DNA from: Pedococcus badiiscoriae
GTDB lineage: Bacteria > Actinomycetota > Actinomycetes > Actinomycetales > Dermatophilaceae
NCBI RefSeq assembly: GCF_013408925.1
Contig: NZ_JACCAB010000001.1
Location: 868,001-932,000, forward strand
Reading direction: 5' to 3'
DNA length: 64,000 nt
Below are positions 27,142-41,155 of this stretch, piece after piece. The position numbers and the translations under genes are program-made. The notes under the pieces are model-generated. The model was not told the DNA's origin and searched no databases. It saw only the letters and a list, made by a program, of their open reading frames with translations. Numbering within the stretch: position 1 is the stretch's first letter; every line of letters starts with the position of its first letter.

Positions 27142-28046
27142 CGCGCCAGGATCCGGTCGAGGGCCGCACGCACGCGCTCGGCGTCCTCGCGGTACTTCAC
27201 GGCGACCCCCAGGCTCGCCGAGGCGGCATCGAGGTCGAGCTCGGAGGCGCCGAGCTCCCGCAGCGCGCGGACCCAGTCGAGGGTCTCCGCGATGCCGGGC
27301 GGCTTGATCAGGTCCTGCTCGTCGCGAAGGCGGTGGACGGTCGAAACCACCTGTGCGGCAAGGGACTCGGAGACTTCGGGGGCGCGGGTCCTGACGATCT
27401 GGAGCTCCCGCTGGAGGCTCGGGTGGTCGATCCAGTGGTAGAGGCACCGACGCTTGAGCGCGTCGTGGAGCTCTCGGGTGCGGTTGGAGGTGAGGACGAC
27501 GATGGGCGGGGTCGCGGCGGCCACCGTCCCGAGCTCGGGAATGGTCACCTGCCAGGTCGAGAGCACCTCGAGCAGGAACGCCTCGAACTCGTCGTCGGCG
27601 CGGTCGATCTCGTCCACCAGCAGCACCACCGGCGACTCACGCAGCGCCCGCAGCACCGGCCGTGCCAGGAGGAACCGCTGGTCGAACAGCTGCTCCTCGA
27701 CCGCCGCGACGTCGTGCTCGCCCGCCGCCACGGCCTCGACGGCCCGCAGGTGCAGGATCTGCCGGGGGAAGTCCCAGTCGTACAGCGCCTGGGTCGCATC
27801 GATGCCCTCGTAGCACTGCAACCGGATCAGCGGCAGGTCGAGCGCGGTGGCGATGCTCTCCGCGAGCGCGGTCTTGCCGGTGCCGGGTTCGCCCTCGAGC
27901 AGCAGCGGGCGCTGGAGCCGCAGGGCGAGCCAGGCAACCGTGGCGAGGGCGTCGTCGGCGAGGTATCCGGTGTCGGCAAGCCCCTGCGTCAGCTCCCCCG
28001 CGGACTCAAAGGCCTCGCGTGGCTCCATGTCCCCAGCATCACTCAT
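27138..28046 (-). CDS. coxD: MoxR-family AAA+ ATPase, CoxD-like
   Basis: The 302-residue AAA+ protein has Walker A EGEPGTGKT, Walker B VVLLVDEIDRAD, sensor 1 VVLTSN and an arginine-finger region ALKRRCLYHWIDHP. MoxR ATPases pair with VWA proteins as chaperones for metalloenzymes. I chose ATG 28046; a second ATG six codons on (28028) is better placed relative to a G-rich stretch and may be the true start. It lies 31 bases after the MobA-like gene and is coupled to coxE. Confidence 0.87.
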   Translation of the reverse strand: MSDAGDMEPREAFESAGELTQGLADTGYLADDALATVAWLALRLQRPLLLEGEPGTGKTALAESIATALDLPLIRLQCYEGIDATQALYDWDFPRQILHLRAVEAVAAGEHDVAAVEEQLFDQRFLLARPVLRALRESPVVLLVDEIDRADDEFEAFLLEVLSTWQVTIPELGTVAAATPPIVVLTSNRTRELHDALKRRCLYHWIDHPSLQRELQIVRTRAPEVSESLAAQVVSTVHRLRDEQDLIKPPGIAETLDWVRALRELGASELDLDAASASLGVAVKYREDAERVRAALDRILAR

Positions 28047-28077
28047 GGCGACGGGTAATTGAAGGGGCACCCCAACC

Positions 28078-28742
28078 TCACAGGTCGTCCGGGGTGTCCA
28101 CGTCACGTCCGGAGGCCTGGTGACCGACCTCGACGACCAGGTGGGCTCGGATGGCGAGGTAGTCACGAGCGCCGCGGTCACCGGTGGCGGTCTCGGCGAT
28201 CGCCTCCCAGTGGTCCCGACCGATCACCACGGGATGCCCGGGCAGCCCCCGGTATGCCGCCCGGGCCAGGGCGTCGGTCGTGTCACCGGCGGCCGCCAGC
28301 ACCGTGGCGACCACCTCGGCCCCGACATCCGGGAGGTCCACGAGCAGCACGCACGCCACGTCGGCGTCCGTGTCCCGGAGCGTCTCGAGACCGCGGCGCA
28401 GCGAGGCGCTCTGTCCTGTCGCCCAGTCGCGCGCCTCCACCACGAGCTCCGCGCCTGCCGCGGCCGCCAGTGCCGCCGCACGGTCGGCCTGCGCGCCCAC
28501 CACGACGACGACCGGCGCGCAGCCCCCATCGCGCAGCACCCGGACCCCGCGCTCGACGAAGGAACCACCAGCCGGGTCGTCCACCAGCGCCTTGGCCAGG
28601 CCCATCCGGCTCCCGCCGCCGGCGGCGAGCAGCAGCCCGGCGGCCGGCTTGGCCAGAGGCTCGGTCAGGGGCTTGGCTCGAGGCGTGCCCAGCGGCTCGG
28701 TGGCGGGCTCGGCCGCGGGGTCGCGGGCAGGGCGTGCGGGGC

Positions 28743-28746
<4 letters not shown>
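28078..28746 (-). CDS. MobA-like NTP transferase (Mo-cofactor cytidylyltransferase type), start codon uncertain
   Basis: The protein has the nucleotidyltransferase signature LLLAAGGGSRMG, then VVVVVGAQADRA, VLLVDLPDVG and LPGHPVVIGRDHWE. It resembles the MobA-like enzymes that convert Mo-molybdopterin to the dinucleotide form for Mo-hydroxylases. The signature begins upstream of the only nearby ATG (28605), so that ATG cannot be the start. The frame stays open back into the carboxylase gene with no ATG, GTG or TTG. I place the start provisionally at CTG 28746, which overlaps the carboxylase TGA as CTGA; this would give 222 residues with a Pro/Ala/Glu-rich lead. Function is probable; the start is unresolved. 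Confidence 0.65.
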
Positions 28747-34262
<5,516 letters not shown>

Positions 34263-34421
34263 CGGTTGGGCCTCCCGGCGACGTCGGACAGCGGAACGCT
34301 GCCGAGCCTGCCACCGATCACGGGTGACTCGCGAGTAATGCGGCCCCGGAGTCGCGCGGGCGTCGCCCAGCCACGCGGCATACGGTGGTTGCGCAAGCCG
34401 GACGGCACCTGCGACACTATT

Positions 34422-34439
34422 ACAGACCGTTCGGTCAGT
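34422..34439 (+). promoter_or_regulatory. palindromic TetR-type operator upstream of paaA
   Basis: The site reads ACAGACCGTTCGGTCAGT. Its core GACCG-TT-CGGTC is a perfect inverted repeat, and the outer AC/GT bases extend the symmetry. It lies 26 bases before the paaA start, in the 202-base region divergent from the carboxylase gene, where it would overlap the promoter or transcript start. TetR-family PaaR repressors bind palindromes of this kind and are released by phenylacetyl-CoA. The TetR gene at 40495-41142 is the obvious candidate partner. The rest of 34263-34464 shows no gene. Confidence 0.65.
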
Positions 34440-34464
34440 TATTCACCTCACTGCGGAGGGTCGC

Positions 34465-35445
34465 ATGACGGACACCACCACTGCCCCGGCCGGGACGGGC
34501 GGCGAGGCCGACCTGCTCGCCGGGTTCGAGGCGACCATCAGCCACAACGACCGCATCGAGCCGCGCGACTGGATGCCCGAGGGCTACCGCAAGACGCTCA
34601 TCCGCCAGGTCGCCCAGCACGCGCACTCCGAGATCATCGGCATGCAGCCCGAGGGGAACTGGATCGGCCGGGCCCCCTCCTTGCGCCGCAAGGCGATCCT
34701 GCTCGCCAAGGTCCAGGACGAGGCCGGCCACGGGCTCTACCTCTACTCCGCCTGCGAGACGCTCGGCGTGAGTCGTGGCCAGCTCACCGAGATGCTCATC
34801 GAGGGACGGCAGAAGTACTCCTCGATCTTCAACTACCCGACGCTGTCGTACGCCGACGTGGGGACGATCGGCTGGCTCGTCGACGGCGCGGCCATCTGCA
34901 ACCAGGTGCCGCTGTGCCGGACCTCGTTCGGGCCCTACGGCCGCGCGATGATCCGCATCTGCAAGGAGGAGTCCTTCCACCAGCGGCAGGGGTTCGAGCT
35001 GCTCATGACCATGATGCGCGGCACCGACGAGCAGCGGGCGATGGTCCAGGAGTCCGTCAACCGGTTCTGGTGGCCGGCGCTGATGATGTTCGGGCCGCCG
35101 GACGACGAGTCGCCCAACTCGGCCCAGTCCATGGCGTGGGGCATCAAGCGCAACACGAACGACGACCTGCGCCAGCGCTTCGTCGACATGTCCGTGCCGC
35201 AGGCGAAGGTGCTCGGCGTGACCTTCCCCGACCCCGAGCTGCGCTGGAACGAGGAACGTCAGGCCCACGACTTCGGCCAGCCCGACTGGGACGAGTTCAT
35301 GCAGGTCGTCAAGGGCAACGGCCCGTGCAACACCCAGCGCATCGCGCACCGCCGCGCCGCCCACGAGGACGGCGCCTGGGTCCGTGAGGCCGCGACCGCG
35401 TATGCCGCGCAGCAGACTTCGGTGCGCGAGGAGGGTCTGGCATGA
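34465..35445 (+). CDS. paaA: phenylacetyl-CoA epoxidase subunit PaaA (1,2-epoxidase catalytic subunit)
   Basis: The 326-residue diiron subunit of the PaaABCE complex epoxidises the ring of phenylacetyl-CoA. Typical sequence includes [34 protein letters not shown], and [15 protein letters not shown], which supply the carboxylate and histidine iron ligands. Ribosome-binding site GGAGGG lies five bases before the ATG. It is the first gene of paaABCDE, just downstream of a palindromic operator. Length and motifs are normal. Confidence 0.95.
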   Translation: MTDTTTAPAGTGGEADLLAGFEATISHNDRIEPRDWMPEGYRKTLIRQVAQHAHSEIIGMQPEGNWIGRAPSLRRKAILLAKVQDEAGHGLYLYSACETLGVSRGQLTEMLIEGRQKYSSIFNYPTLSYADVGTIGWLVDGAAICNQVPLCRTSFGPYGRAMIRICKEESFHQRQGFELLMTMMRGTDEQRAMVQESVNRFWWPALMMFGPPDDESPNSAQSMAWGIKRNTNDDLRQRFVDMSVPQAKVLGVTFPDPELRWNEERQAHDFGQPDWDEFMQVVKGNGPCNTQRIAHRRAAHEDGAWVREAATAYAAQQTSVREEGLA

Positions 35446-35744
35446 GCGCCGACGAGCGAGTGCGCGCGGAGTGGCCGCTGTACGAGGTCTTCGTGCGCGG
35501 CAAGCGCGGGCTCAACCACGTCCACGTCGGGTCGCTGCACGCCGCCGATGACGAGATGGCCCTGCGGCACGCGCGCGACGTCTACACCCGTCGCAACGAG
35601 GGCGTGAGCATCTGGGTCGTGCAGTCCAAGGACATCGCCGCCTCGAGCCCGGACGAGAAGGACCCGATGTTCGCTCCGAGTGGCGACAAGGTCTACCGGC
35701 ACCCGACGTTCTACGAGATCCCCGACTCCGTCCCCCACATGTGA
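35442..35744 (+). CDS. paaB: phenylacetyl-CoA epoxidase subunit PaaB
   Basis: A 100-residue small subunit with the family opening [20 protein letters not shown] and later [16 protein letters not shown]. PaaB bridges the PaaAC heterodimers in the epoxidase complex. Its ATG overlaps the paaA stop by four bases, so the two are coupled. It is of normal length, with no unusual features. Confidence 0.94.
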   Translation: MSADERVRAEWPLYEVFVRGKRGLNHVHVGSLHAADDEMALRHARDVYTRRNEGVSIWVVQSKDIAASSPDEKDPMFAPSGDKVYRHPTFYEIPDSVPHM

Positions 35745-35755
35745 GCTGCTGACCC

Positions 35756-36793
35756 ATGCCCCAGAGCCCGCAGCCCCAGTCCCCGCAGCCCCAGACCCCG
35801 CAGCCCAACGGGCTGGACGCGATCCAGTCGGTGGCCGACGACCTCGTCCACCAGCCGTCCCATCCTGCGCCGGACCCGAACGACGCCCACGGCTCCGTCT
35901 ACGACGGACTGCTCGGTGGCGACCCCTCGCACTGGGCCTTCGGCACCGACTTCGAGGACCCCTTGGCCGGGGTCGACACGACGATCCCCGACGGGGTCGA
36001 CGCGACCGACCTCGGGACCTACTGCCTCATGCTCGCGGACGATGCCCTCATTGCCTCGCAACGGCTCTGCGAGTGGACCAGCCGCGCTCCCGACCTCGAG
36101 GACGACATCGCGCTGTCCAACATCGCCCTCGACCTGCTGGGCCAGGCCCGGCTGCTCCTGGCCCGGGCTGCGGCGGCAGACCCCACGCTCGTGCCGGCTC
36201 TGCCCGAGGGGTCGCCGGTGCCGCCGGAGGATGCCCTGGCGTTCTTCCGCGATGCCCGGCAGTTCCGCAACGTGCGCCTCGTCGAGCTCGACAACGGCGA
36301 CTTCGCGGTGACGATCGTCAAGCTGCTGCTCAACTCGAGCGCGCGGATCGCCCTCTTCGAGCGACTGGTCGAGAGCCGGGACCACGTCCTCGCCGCGGTC
36401 GCGGCCAAGGGGGTCAAGGAGCTGACCTACCACCGTGACTACGCCGGCCGGTGGTTCCTCACCCTGGCCCGTGGCACGCAGGAGTCCCGGCGGCGACTCG
36501 ACGCCGCCCTGATGAAGGTGTGGCCGCTGCAGGCCGAGCAGTTCACGACACACGAGGTCGAGGCCCGCGTGGCTGAGGCCGGCGTGGGCGTGGACCCCGC
36601 CGCGGTCGCCGACGACGTGTCCGTCGTCCTCGCGCAGGTGTTCGCCCTCAGCGGCGTCGAGCAGCCGACCGCCGCCCCGCTCGCCGCGATCCAGGGGCGC
36701 CAGGGCCGCGACGGCATGCACACGGAGGCCCTGAGCCGGATCGTCGGCGAGCTGCAGGTCGTCGCCCGGGCCCACCCCATGGGTCAGTGGTGA
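35756..36793 (+). CDS. paaC: phenylacetyl-CoA epoxidase structural subunit PaaC, with N-terminal extension
   Basis: The 345-residue protein contains the PaaC ferritin-like domain (CLMLADDALIASQRLCEW, LEDDIALSNIALDLLGQARLLL, HRDYAGRWFLTLARGTQESRRR). PaaC binds PaaA and supports it but normally lacks catalytic iron. Relative to usual PaaC proteins of about 250 residues, this one has some 80 extra N-terminal residues, beginning with a Pro/Gln-rich repeat (MPQSPQPQSPQPQ) encoded by imperfect 12-base DNA repeats. The real start could be downstream, but the frame is open from 35756. It lies 11 bases after paaB. Confidence 0.9.
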   Translation: MPQSPQPQSPQPQTPQPNGLDAIQSVADDLVHQPSHPAPDPNDAHGSVYDGLLGGDPSHWAFGTDFEDPLAGVDTTIPDGVDATDLGTYCLMLADDALIASQRLCEWTSRAPDLEDDIALSNIALDLLGQARLLLARAAAADPTLVPALPEGSPVPPEDALAFFRDARQFRNVRLVELDNGDFAVTIVKLLLNSSARIALFERLVESRDHVLAAVAAKGVKELTYHRDYAGRWFLTLARGTQESRRRLDAALMKVWPLQAEQFTTHEVEARVAEAGVGVDPAAVADDVSVVLAQVFALSGVEQPTAAPLAAIQGRQGRDGMHTEALSRIVGELQVVARAHPMGQW

Positions 36794-37308
36794 CCGTGCG
36801 CCCGACCACCTCCCCCACCAGCCACGCGCTGGCCGTGGCCCGCACGGTGACCGACCCGGAGATGCCGATGCTGACCCTCGACGACCTCGGGGTGCTGCGC
36901 TCTGTCGAGGTGTCCGACACCGGGGCCGTGACGGTCGCGATCACCCCCACCTACACCGGCTGCCCTGCCATGGCGACCATGCGGGACGATCTCGTGCGGG
37001 TGCTGGGCGAGGCGGGCTACGACGACGTCAGCATCCGGGTGTCCCTCTCGCCGGCCTGGTCGAGCGACTGGATCACCGACCGCGGTCGGCAGGCCCTGGT
37101 CGACCACGGGCTGTCCGCCCCTGGTCCGGCGCCAGCGCGCTCCGGGCCGGTCGCCTTGTCCCTCAAGCCGATCCGGCGCGCGCTCCACTGCCCGCAGTGT
37201 GGCTCCGGATCGGTCGAGCTGACGTCCGAGTTCGGGCCGACCGCCTGCAAGGCGCTCTACCGCTGCTCGTCGTGCCTCGAGCCGTTCGAGCACGTGAAGG
37301 AGATCTGA
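36790..37308 (+). CDS. paaD: PaaD, MIP18/iron-sulfur assembly protein of the paa operon
   Basis: The GTG at 36790 overlaps the paaC stop as GTGA and gives 172 residues; a GTG one codon earlier is also possible. The N-terminal MIP18/SufT domain (ARTVTDPEMPMLTLDDLGVLR, PTYTGCPAM) is followed by a C-terminal zinc-ribbon-like segment with HCPQCGSGSVE and YRCSSCLEPF. PaaD is needed for cluster or iron maturation of the epoxidase, probably acting on PaaE. It abuts paaE directly. Confidence 0.92.
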   Translation: MTVRPTTSPTSHALAVARTVTDPEMPMLTLDDLGVLRSVEVSDTGAVTVAITPTYTGCPAMATMRDDLVRVLGEAGYDDVSIRVSLSPAWSSDWITDRGRQALVDHGLSAPGPAPARSGPVALSLKPIRRALHCPQCGSGSVELTSEFGPTACKALYRCSSCLEPFEHVKEI

Positions 37309-38409
37309 GTGACCACCTCCACCGGCTCGCTGCTCCTGCCGAAACGGAGTCGCACCGCCCCCGTCTTCCACACCCTCACGGTCCACTCGGTCGAGCAGCT
37401 CACCGACGACGCGGTCGCCGTGAGCTTCGACGTGCCCGCCGAGCTCGCCGCGGCATACAGGTTCGAGGCGGGTCAGTCGCTGACGCTGCGGCGCACGATC
37501 GACGGGCAGGAGCACCGCCGCACCTACTCGATCTGCGCCGCTGTCGGCGATCGACCGCGCATCGGCGTCCGCGAGATCCCCGACGGACTCTTCTCGCGCT
37601 GGCTGGTCCACGAGGTCGGGCCGGGGACCGAGATCGAGGTGCAGACGCCGTCCGGGAGCTTCCGGGCCGACCCGTCGTCCGGCGGTCGGCACCTGTGCAT
37701 CGCTGCGGGGTCCGGCATCACGCCGATGCTCTCCATCGCCAGCACGATGCTCGGCCACCCCGACGCCGAGGTGACCCTGATCTACGGCAACCGCACGACG
37801 GGTTCGGTGATGTTCGCCGAGGAGCTGGCCGACCTGAAGAACCGGCACGGGTCCCGCCTCCAGCTGATCCACGTGCTGTCCCGCGAGCCCCGCGACGTCG
37901 AGCTGTTCTCCGGACGCATCGACGCCGACCGGTTGCGCCGGTTGCTCGCACTGCTGGTGCCGGTCGAGGACATCGACGACGTGTGGCTGTGCGGACCGTT
38001 CGCCATGATCGGCGCCGCTCGGGAGGTGCTGGCCGAAGTGGGCGTGGCCGAGGACCGAGTGCACTTCGAGCTCTTCTACGTCGACGAGCCGCCACCGGAG
38101 CTGCACCGTGCCGACGCCGTCGTCGAGGGCGAGACCAGCGACGTCACGGTGGTGCTCGACGGGCTGAGCTCGACCACCCCGATGCCGCGCGGCCAGTCGA
38201 TCCTGGATGCGGCCCAGGCCTCCCGCACGGATCTCCCGTTCGCCTGCAAGGGCGGGGTCTGCGGCACCTGCCGGGCCCTCGTGCGGGTCGGCGAGGTCGA
38301 CATGCGGCGCAACTACGCCCTGGAGCAGGCCGAGGTCGAGCAGGGCTTCGTCCTCACCTGTCAGTCCTATCCCGTCAGCGACGCCGTGACCGTCGACTTC
38401 GATGCCTGA
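37309..38409 (+). CDS. paaE: phenylacetyl-CoA epoxidase reductase PaaE
   Basis: The 366-residue reductase has an FAD domain (RTYSICAA), an NAD(P) domain (CIAAGSGITPMLSIAST) and a C-terminal plant-type [2Fe-2S] ferredoxin with ligands near C313, C318, C321 and about C351. It passes electrons from NADPH to the PaaA diiron centre. The GTG start follows the paaD stop immediately. It completes the paaABCDE set; paaK, paaG and paaZ are not in this window. Confidence 0.94.
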   Translation: MTTSTGSLLLPKRSRTAPVFHTLTVHSVEQLTDDAVAVSFDVPAELAAAYRFEAGQSLTLRRTIDGQEHRRTYSICAAVGDRPRIGVREIPDGLFSRWLVHEVGPGTEIEVQTPSGSFRADPSSGGRHLCIAAGSGITPMLSIASTMLGHPDAEVTLIYGNRTTGSVMFAEELADLKNRHGSRLQLIHVLSREPRDVELFSGRIDADRLRRLLALLVPVEDIDDVWLCGPFAMIGAAREVLAEVGVAEDRVHFELFYVDEPPPELHRADAVVEGETSDVTVVLDGLSSTTPMPRGQSILDAAQASRTDLPFACKGGVCGTCRALVRVGEVDMRRNYALEQAEVEQGFVLTCQSYPVSDAVTVDFDA

Positions 38410-38436
38410 CGTGCACCAGTCCCCGAGGAGCAGAGC

Positions 38437-39615
38437 ATGACCGAGGCCTTCATCGTCGACGGAGTCCGCACCCCGATCGGCCGGTATGCCGGGGGGCTGG
38501 CTTCCGTGCGCCCCGACGACCTCGCGGCGCTGGTCGTGCGCGAGGCCGTCGCGCGGTCGGGCGTCGACCCCGAGCTCGTCGACGAGGTCGTGTTCGGCGC
38601 CGCCAACCAGGCGGGTGAGGACAACCGCAACGTCGCGCGGATGGCGCTCCTGCTCGCGGGACTGCCCCAGTCGGTGCCGGGCTTCACCGTCAACCGGCTC
38701 TGCGCCTCGGGGCTCACGGCGATCGCCACGGCACGCCAGATGATCGCCGCGGGTGACGCCGACGTCGTGGTCGCCGGCGGGGTCGAGTCGATGACCAGGG
38801 CGCCCTGGGTGACCGAGAAGCCCTCCAAGGCGTTCGCGCGGCCGGGAGCAACCTTCGACACCTCGATCGGGTGGCGGTTCACCAACCCGCGCTTCGACGC
38901 CGACACCACACTGACCATGCCGCAGACCGCCGAACGCGTCGCGCAGCAGTGGAACCTGACCCGGGAGGAGCTCGACTCCTTTGCGCTTCGCTCACACGAG
39001 CGGGCGCTGGACGCGATCAAGAACGGCCGGTTCGAGGCGGAGACCGTGCCAGTCCCGGTCGGGGACGGCGAGTTCACCACCGACGAGGGTCCGCGGGCCG
39101 ACACCAGCCTCGAGCGGCTCGCGGCGCTGCGCCCACTGCACGGACCCGACGGGCTCGTCACGGCCGGTAACTCCAGCGGCCTCAACGACGGTGCTGCCGC
39201 CGTCGTGGTCGCGAGCGAGCGGTTCATCGTCGAGCACGGCCTGCAGCCGCGCGCCCGGGTCGTCGCGGCGGCCAGCGCGGGAGTTCCTCCGCAGATCATG
39301 GGAATCGGCCCCGTGCCCGCCAGCCGCAAGGCACTCGCGCGGGCCGGGTGGACGGTCGAGGACCTCGAGGCCGTCGAGCTCAACGAGGCCTTCGCCTCGC
39401 AGTCGATCGCGTGCATCCGTGACCTCGGGCTCGCGGAGGATGTGGTCAACTCCGACGGCGGCGCGATCGCGCTCGGCCACCCGCTCGGCTGCTCCGGCAC
39501 CCGCATCGTCGTCACGCTGCTCGGCCGCCTGGAACGCGCGGGCGCCCACCGCGGCCTCGCGACCATGTGCGTCGGCGTGGGCCAGGGCAGCGCCCTCCTG
39601 CTCGAGCGTCCTTGA
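38437..39615 (+). CDS. paaJ: thiolase, probable 3-oxoadipyl-CoA thiolase
   Basis: The 392-residue enzyme has all thiolase signatures: nucleophilic cysteine in VNRLCASGLTAI, ELNEAFASQSIACI, GGAIALGHPLGCSGTRI and the C-terminal LATMCVGVGQG with the second cysteine. In this operon it should cleave 3-oxoadipyl-CoA to succinyl-CoA and acetyl-CoA, the last step of the phenylacetyl-CoA pathway. The same family includes PcaF and general acetyl-CoA acetyltransferases, so the choice rests on context. It follows paaE by 27 bases. Confidence 0.87.
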   Translation: MTEAFIVDGVRTPIGRYAGGLASVRPDDLAALVVREAVARSGVDPELVDEVVFGAANQAGEDNRNVARMALLLAGLPQSVPGFTVNRLCASGLTAIATARQMIAAGDADVVVAGGVESMTRAPWVTEKPSKAFARPGATFDTSIGWRFTNPRFDADTTLTMPQTAERVAQQWNLTREELDSFALRSHERALDAIKNGRFEAETVPVPVGDGEFTTDEGPRADTSLERLAALRPLHGPDGLVTAGNSSGLNDGAAAVVVASERFIVEHGLQPRARVVAAASAGVPPQIMGIGPVPASRKALARAGWTVEDLEAVELNEAFASQSIACIRDLGLAEDVVNSDGGAIALGHPLGCSGTRIVVTLLGRLERAGAHRGLATMCVGVGQGSALLLERP

Positions 39616-39649
39616 CCTCCAACGCTTTCCTGCAACGAACGGAGCACCC

Positions 39650-40507
39650 ATGACCGACTCCCCCATCGGCCTGCCCACCCGCGTCGGTGTCTACGGTGGT
39701 GGACGGATGGGCGCTGGCATAGCCCACACCTTCCTCGCGGCGGGGTGCACCGTCACGGTGGTGGAGAGCGACGACGACGCGGCGGACTCCGCCCGGGAGC
39801 GGGTCGTCACCAGCCTGGCCAAGGCCGCCGACCGCGGGGTCCTCGACGGCACCGTCGCCCAGGTCGCCGCCCGGCTGACCGCCACCGCGGACGGCGGGCT
39901 GCTGGGCGACAGTGACCTGGTCATCGAGGCCGTTCCCGAGGACGTCGAGCTCAAGCGCTCCGTCTTCGGACGGGTCGAGCAGGTCGCGCCGGAGGCGGTC
40001 CTGGCGACCAACACGAGCTCGCTGTCGATCGACGCCATCGCCGCCGGGCTCACGGCCCCCGAGCGGTTCATCGGTCTGCACTTCTTCAACCCGGTGCCCG
40101 CCAGCGACCTGGTCGAGGTGGTGGTGGGCAGCCGGACCACGCCCTCACTCGTCGGGCTGGCCGGCAGCTGGGTCGCCGCACTGGGCAAGACGGCGATCAC
40201 GGTCAAGGACTCCCCGGGCTTCGCCAGCAGTCGGCTCGGCGTCGCCATCGCCCTCGAGGCCATGCGGATGGTCGAGGAGGGCGTCGCGACGGCCGCGGAC
40301 ATCGACACCGCCATGACCCTGGGCTACCGGCACCCGGTCGGGCCGCTCAAGACCACAGACATTGTCGGCCTCGACGTCCGCCTCGCCATCGCCGAACACC
40401 TGGCTCGCGAGCTGGGTCCGCGGTTCGAACCCCCTCAGCTGCTCCGTGACAAGGTGGCCGCCGGTGAGCTGGGTCGCAAGAGCGGGCGCGGCTTCTACGA
40501 CTGGTGA
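39650..40507 (+). CDS. paaH: 3-hydroxyacyl-CoA dehydrogenase, probable 3-hydroxyadipyl-CoA dehydrogenase
   Basis: The ATG at 39650 with GGAG upstream gives 285 residues. An N-terminal Rossmann motif GVYGGGRMGAGIAHTF binds NAD; the catalytic region includes NTSSLSIDAIA, GLHFFNPVPASDLVEVV and the C-terminal helical domain GFASSRLGVAIALEAMRM. It should oxidise 3-hydroxyadipyl-CoA in phenylacetate degradation, although 3-hydroxybutyryl-CoA is a possible alternative substrate. Its 3' end overlaps the convergent TetR gene by 13 bases and carries the first copy of a 16-base direct repeat. Confidence 0.88.
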   Translation: MTDSPIGLPTRVGVYGGGRMGAGIAHTFLAAGCTVTVVESDDDAADSARERVVTSLAKAADRGVLDGTVAQVAARLTATADGGLLGDSDLVIEAVPEDVELKRSVFGRVEQVAPEAVLATNTSSLSIDAIAAGLTAPERFIGLHFFNPVPASDLVEVVVGSRTTPSLVGLAGSWVAALGKTAITVKDSPGFASSRLGVAIALEAMRMVEEGVATAADIDTAMTLGYRHPVGPLKTTDIVGLDVRLAIAEHLARELGPRFEPPQLLRDKVAAGELGRKSGRGFYDW

Positions 40508-41142
40508 GGCGGCGAGATCGACTGGTGAGGCGGCCCGATCGCCAGCCCGTCGAACGCGATCGTCGTGATTGCCTCGGACAGCTGTGCCCCGTCGACCCCA
40601 CCACCCGCGCGGTGCCACTCGACGAGTGAGTTGACCATGCCGAACAGCAACCGGCTCACGAGCGCCGGTGGCACGTCGGTGCGCAGCGACCCCTCGTCGA
40701 TGGCTTCCTTGACCAGCGCGGCGAGCCGCGCGTCGATCTCGCGGCGGCGGCGCAGCGCGTCGAGCTCGACCTCGCTGTTGCCACGGACCCGCAGCAGCAG
40801 GGTGACCGCGGGCTGGTGCTCGACGAGCACCTGGACGCTCCGGTGGACCGCCTGTCGGAGCCGCTCGTATGCCGTGCGCCCGGCGACGCCGCTGCTCGCC
40901 TCCTCGATCACCTGCGTCAGCGCGTCCAGGGCTTCGTCGAGGGCGAGGGACAGCAGGTGGGTCTTGCTCGGGACATGGTGGTAGATGGCGGACTTGGTGA
41001 AGCCGAGCTCCCGGGCGAGGTCGCCCATGCTGGTGCCTTCATAGCCCTGGTCGTTGAAGAGCTCGACCGCGCGGCGCAGCACCGTCTCCTGGTCGTAGCC
41101 GGGACGCCCACGCCGGGCGCTCCCTGGTGCCGGTTCGCTCAC
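40495..41142 (-). CDS. TetR-family regulator, candidate PaaR
   Basis: The 215-residue protein has an N-terminal helix-turn-helix (GYEGTSMGDLARELGFTKSAIYHHVPSKTHLLS) and a helical ligand domain typical of acyl-CoA-responsive TetR proteins. Its place at the convergent end of the paa genes and the palindrome before paaA make it the likely repressor, relieved by phenylacetyl-CoA. The C-terminus repeats PPHQS because of a 16-base direct DNA repeat. Start is the GTG at 41142, 13 bases after the alditol oxidase stop, so it shares that gene's transcript. Role is inferred from context only. Confidence 0.82.
   Translation of the reverse strand: MSEPAPGSARRGRPGYDQETVLRRAVELFNDQGYEGTSMGDLARELGFTKSAIYHHVPSKTHLLSLALDEALDALTQVIEEASSGVAGRTAYERLRQAVHRSVQVLVEHQPAVTLLLRVRGNSEVELDALRRRREIDARLAALVKEAIDEGSLRTDVPPALVSRLLFGMVNSLVEWHRAGGGVDGAQLSEAITTIAFDGLAIGPPHQSISPPHQS
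40498..40534. repeat. 16-bp direct repeat at the paaH/tetR convergent ends
   Basis: CGACTGGTGAGGCGGC occurs at 40498-40513 and again, perfectly, at 40519-40534, a period of 21 bases (seven codons). The first copy holds the last codons and stop of paaH. Both lie in the 3' end of the TetR gene and duplicate a seven-residue unit there. Confidence 0.9.
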
Positions 41143-41155
41143 GCTGGCCAGACTC

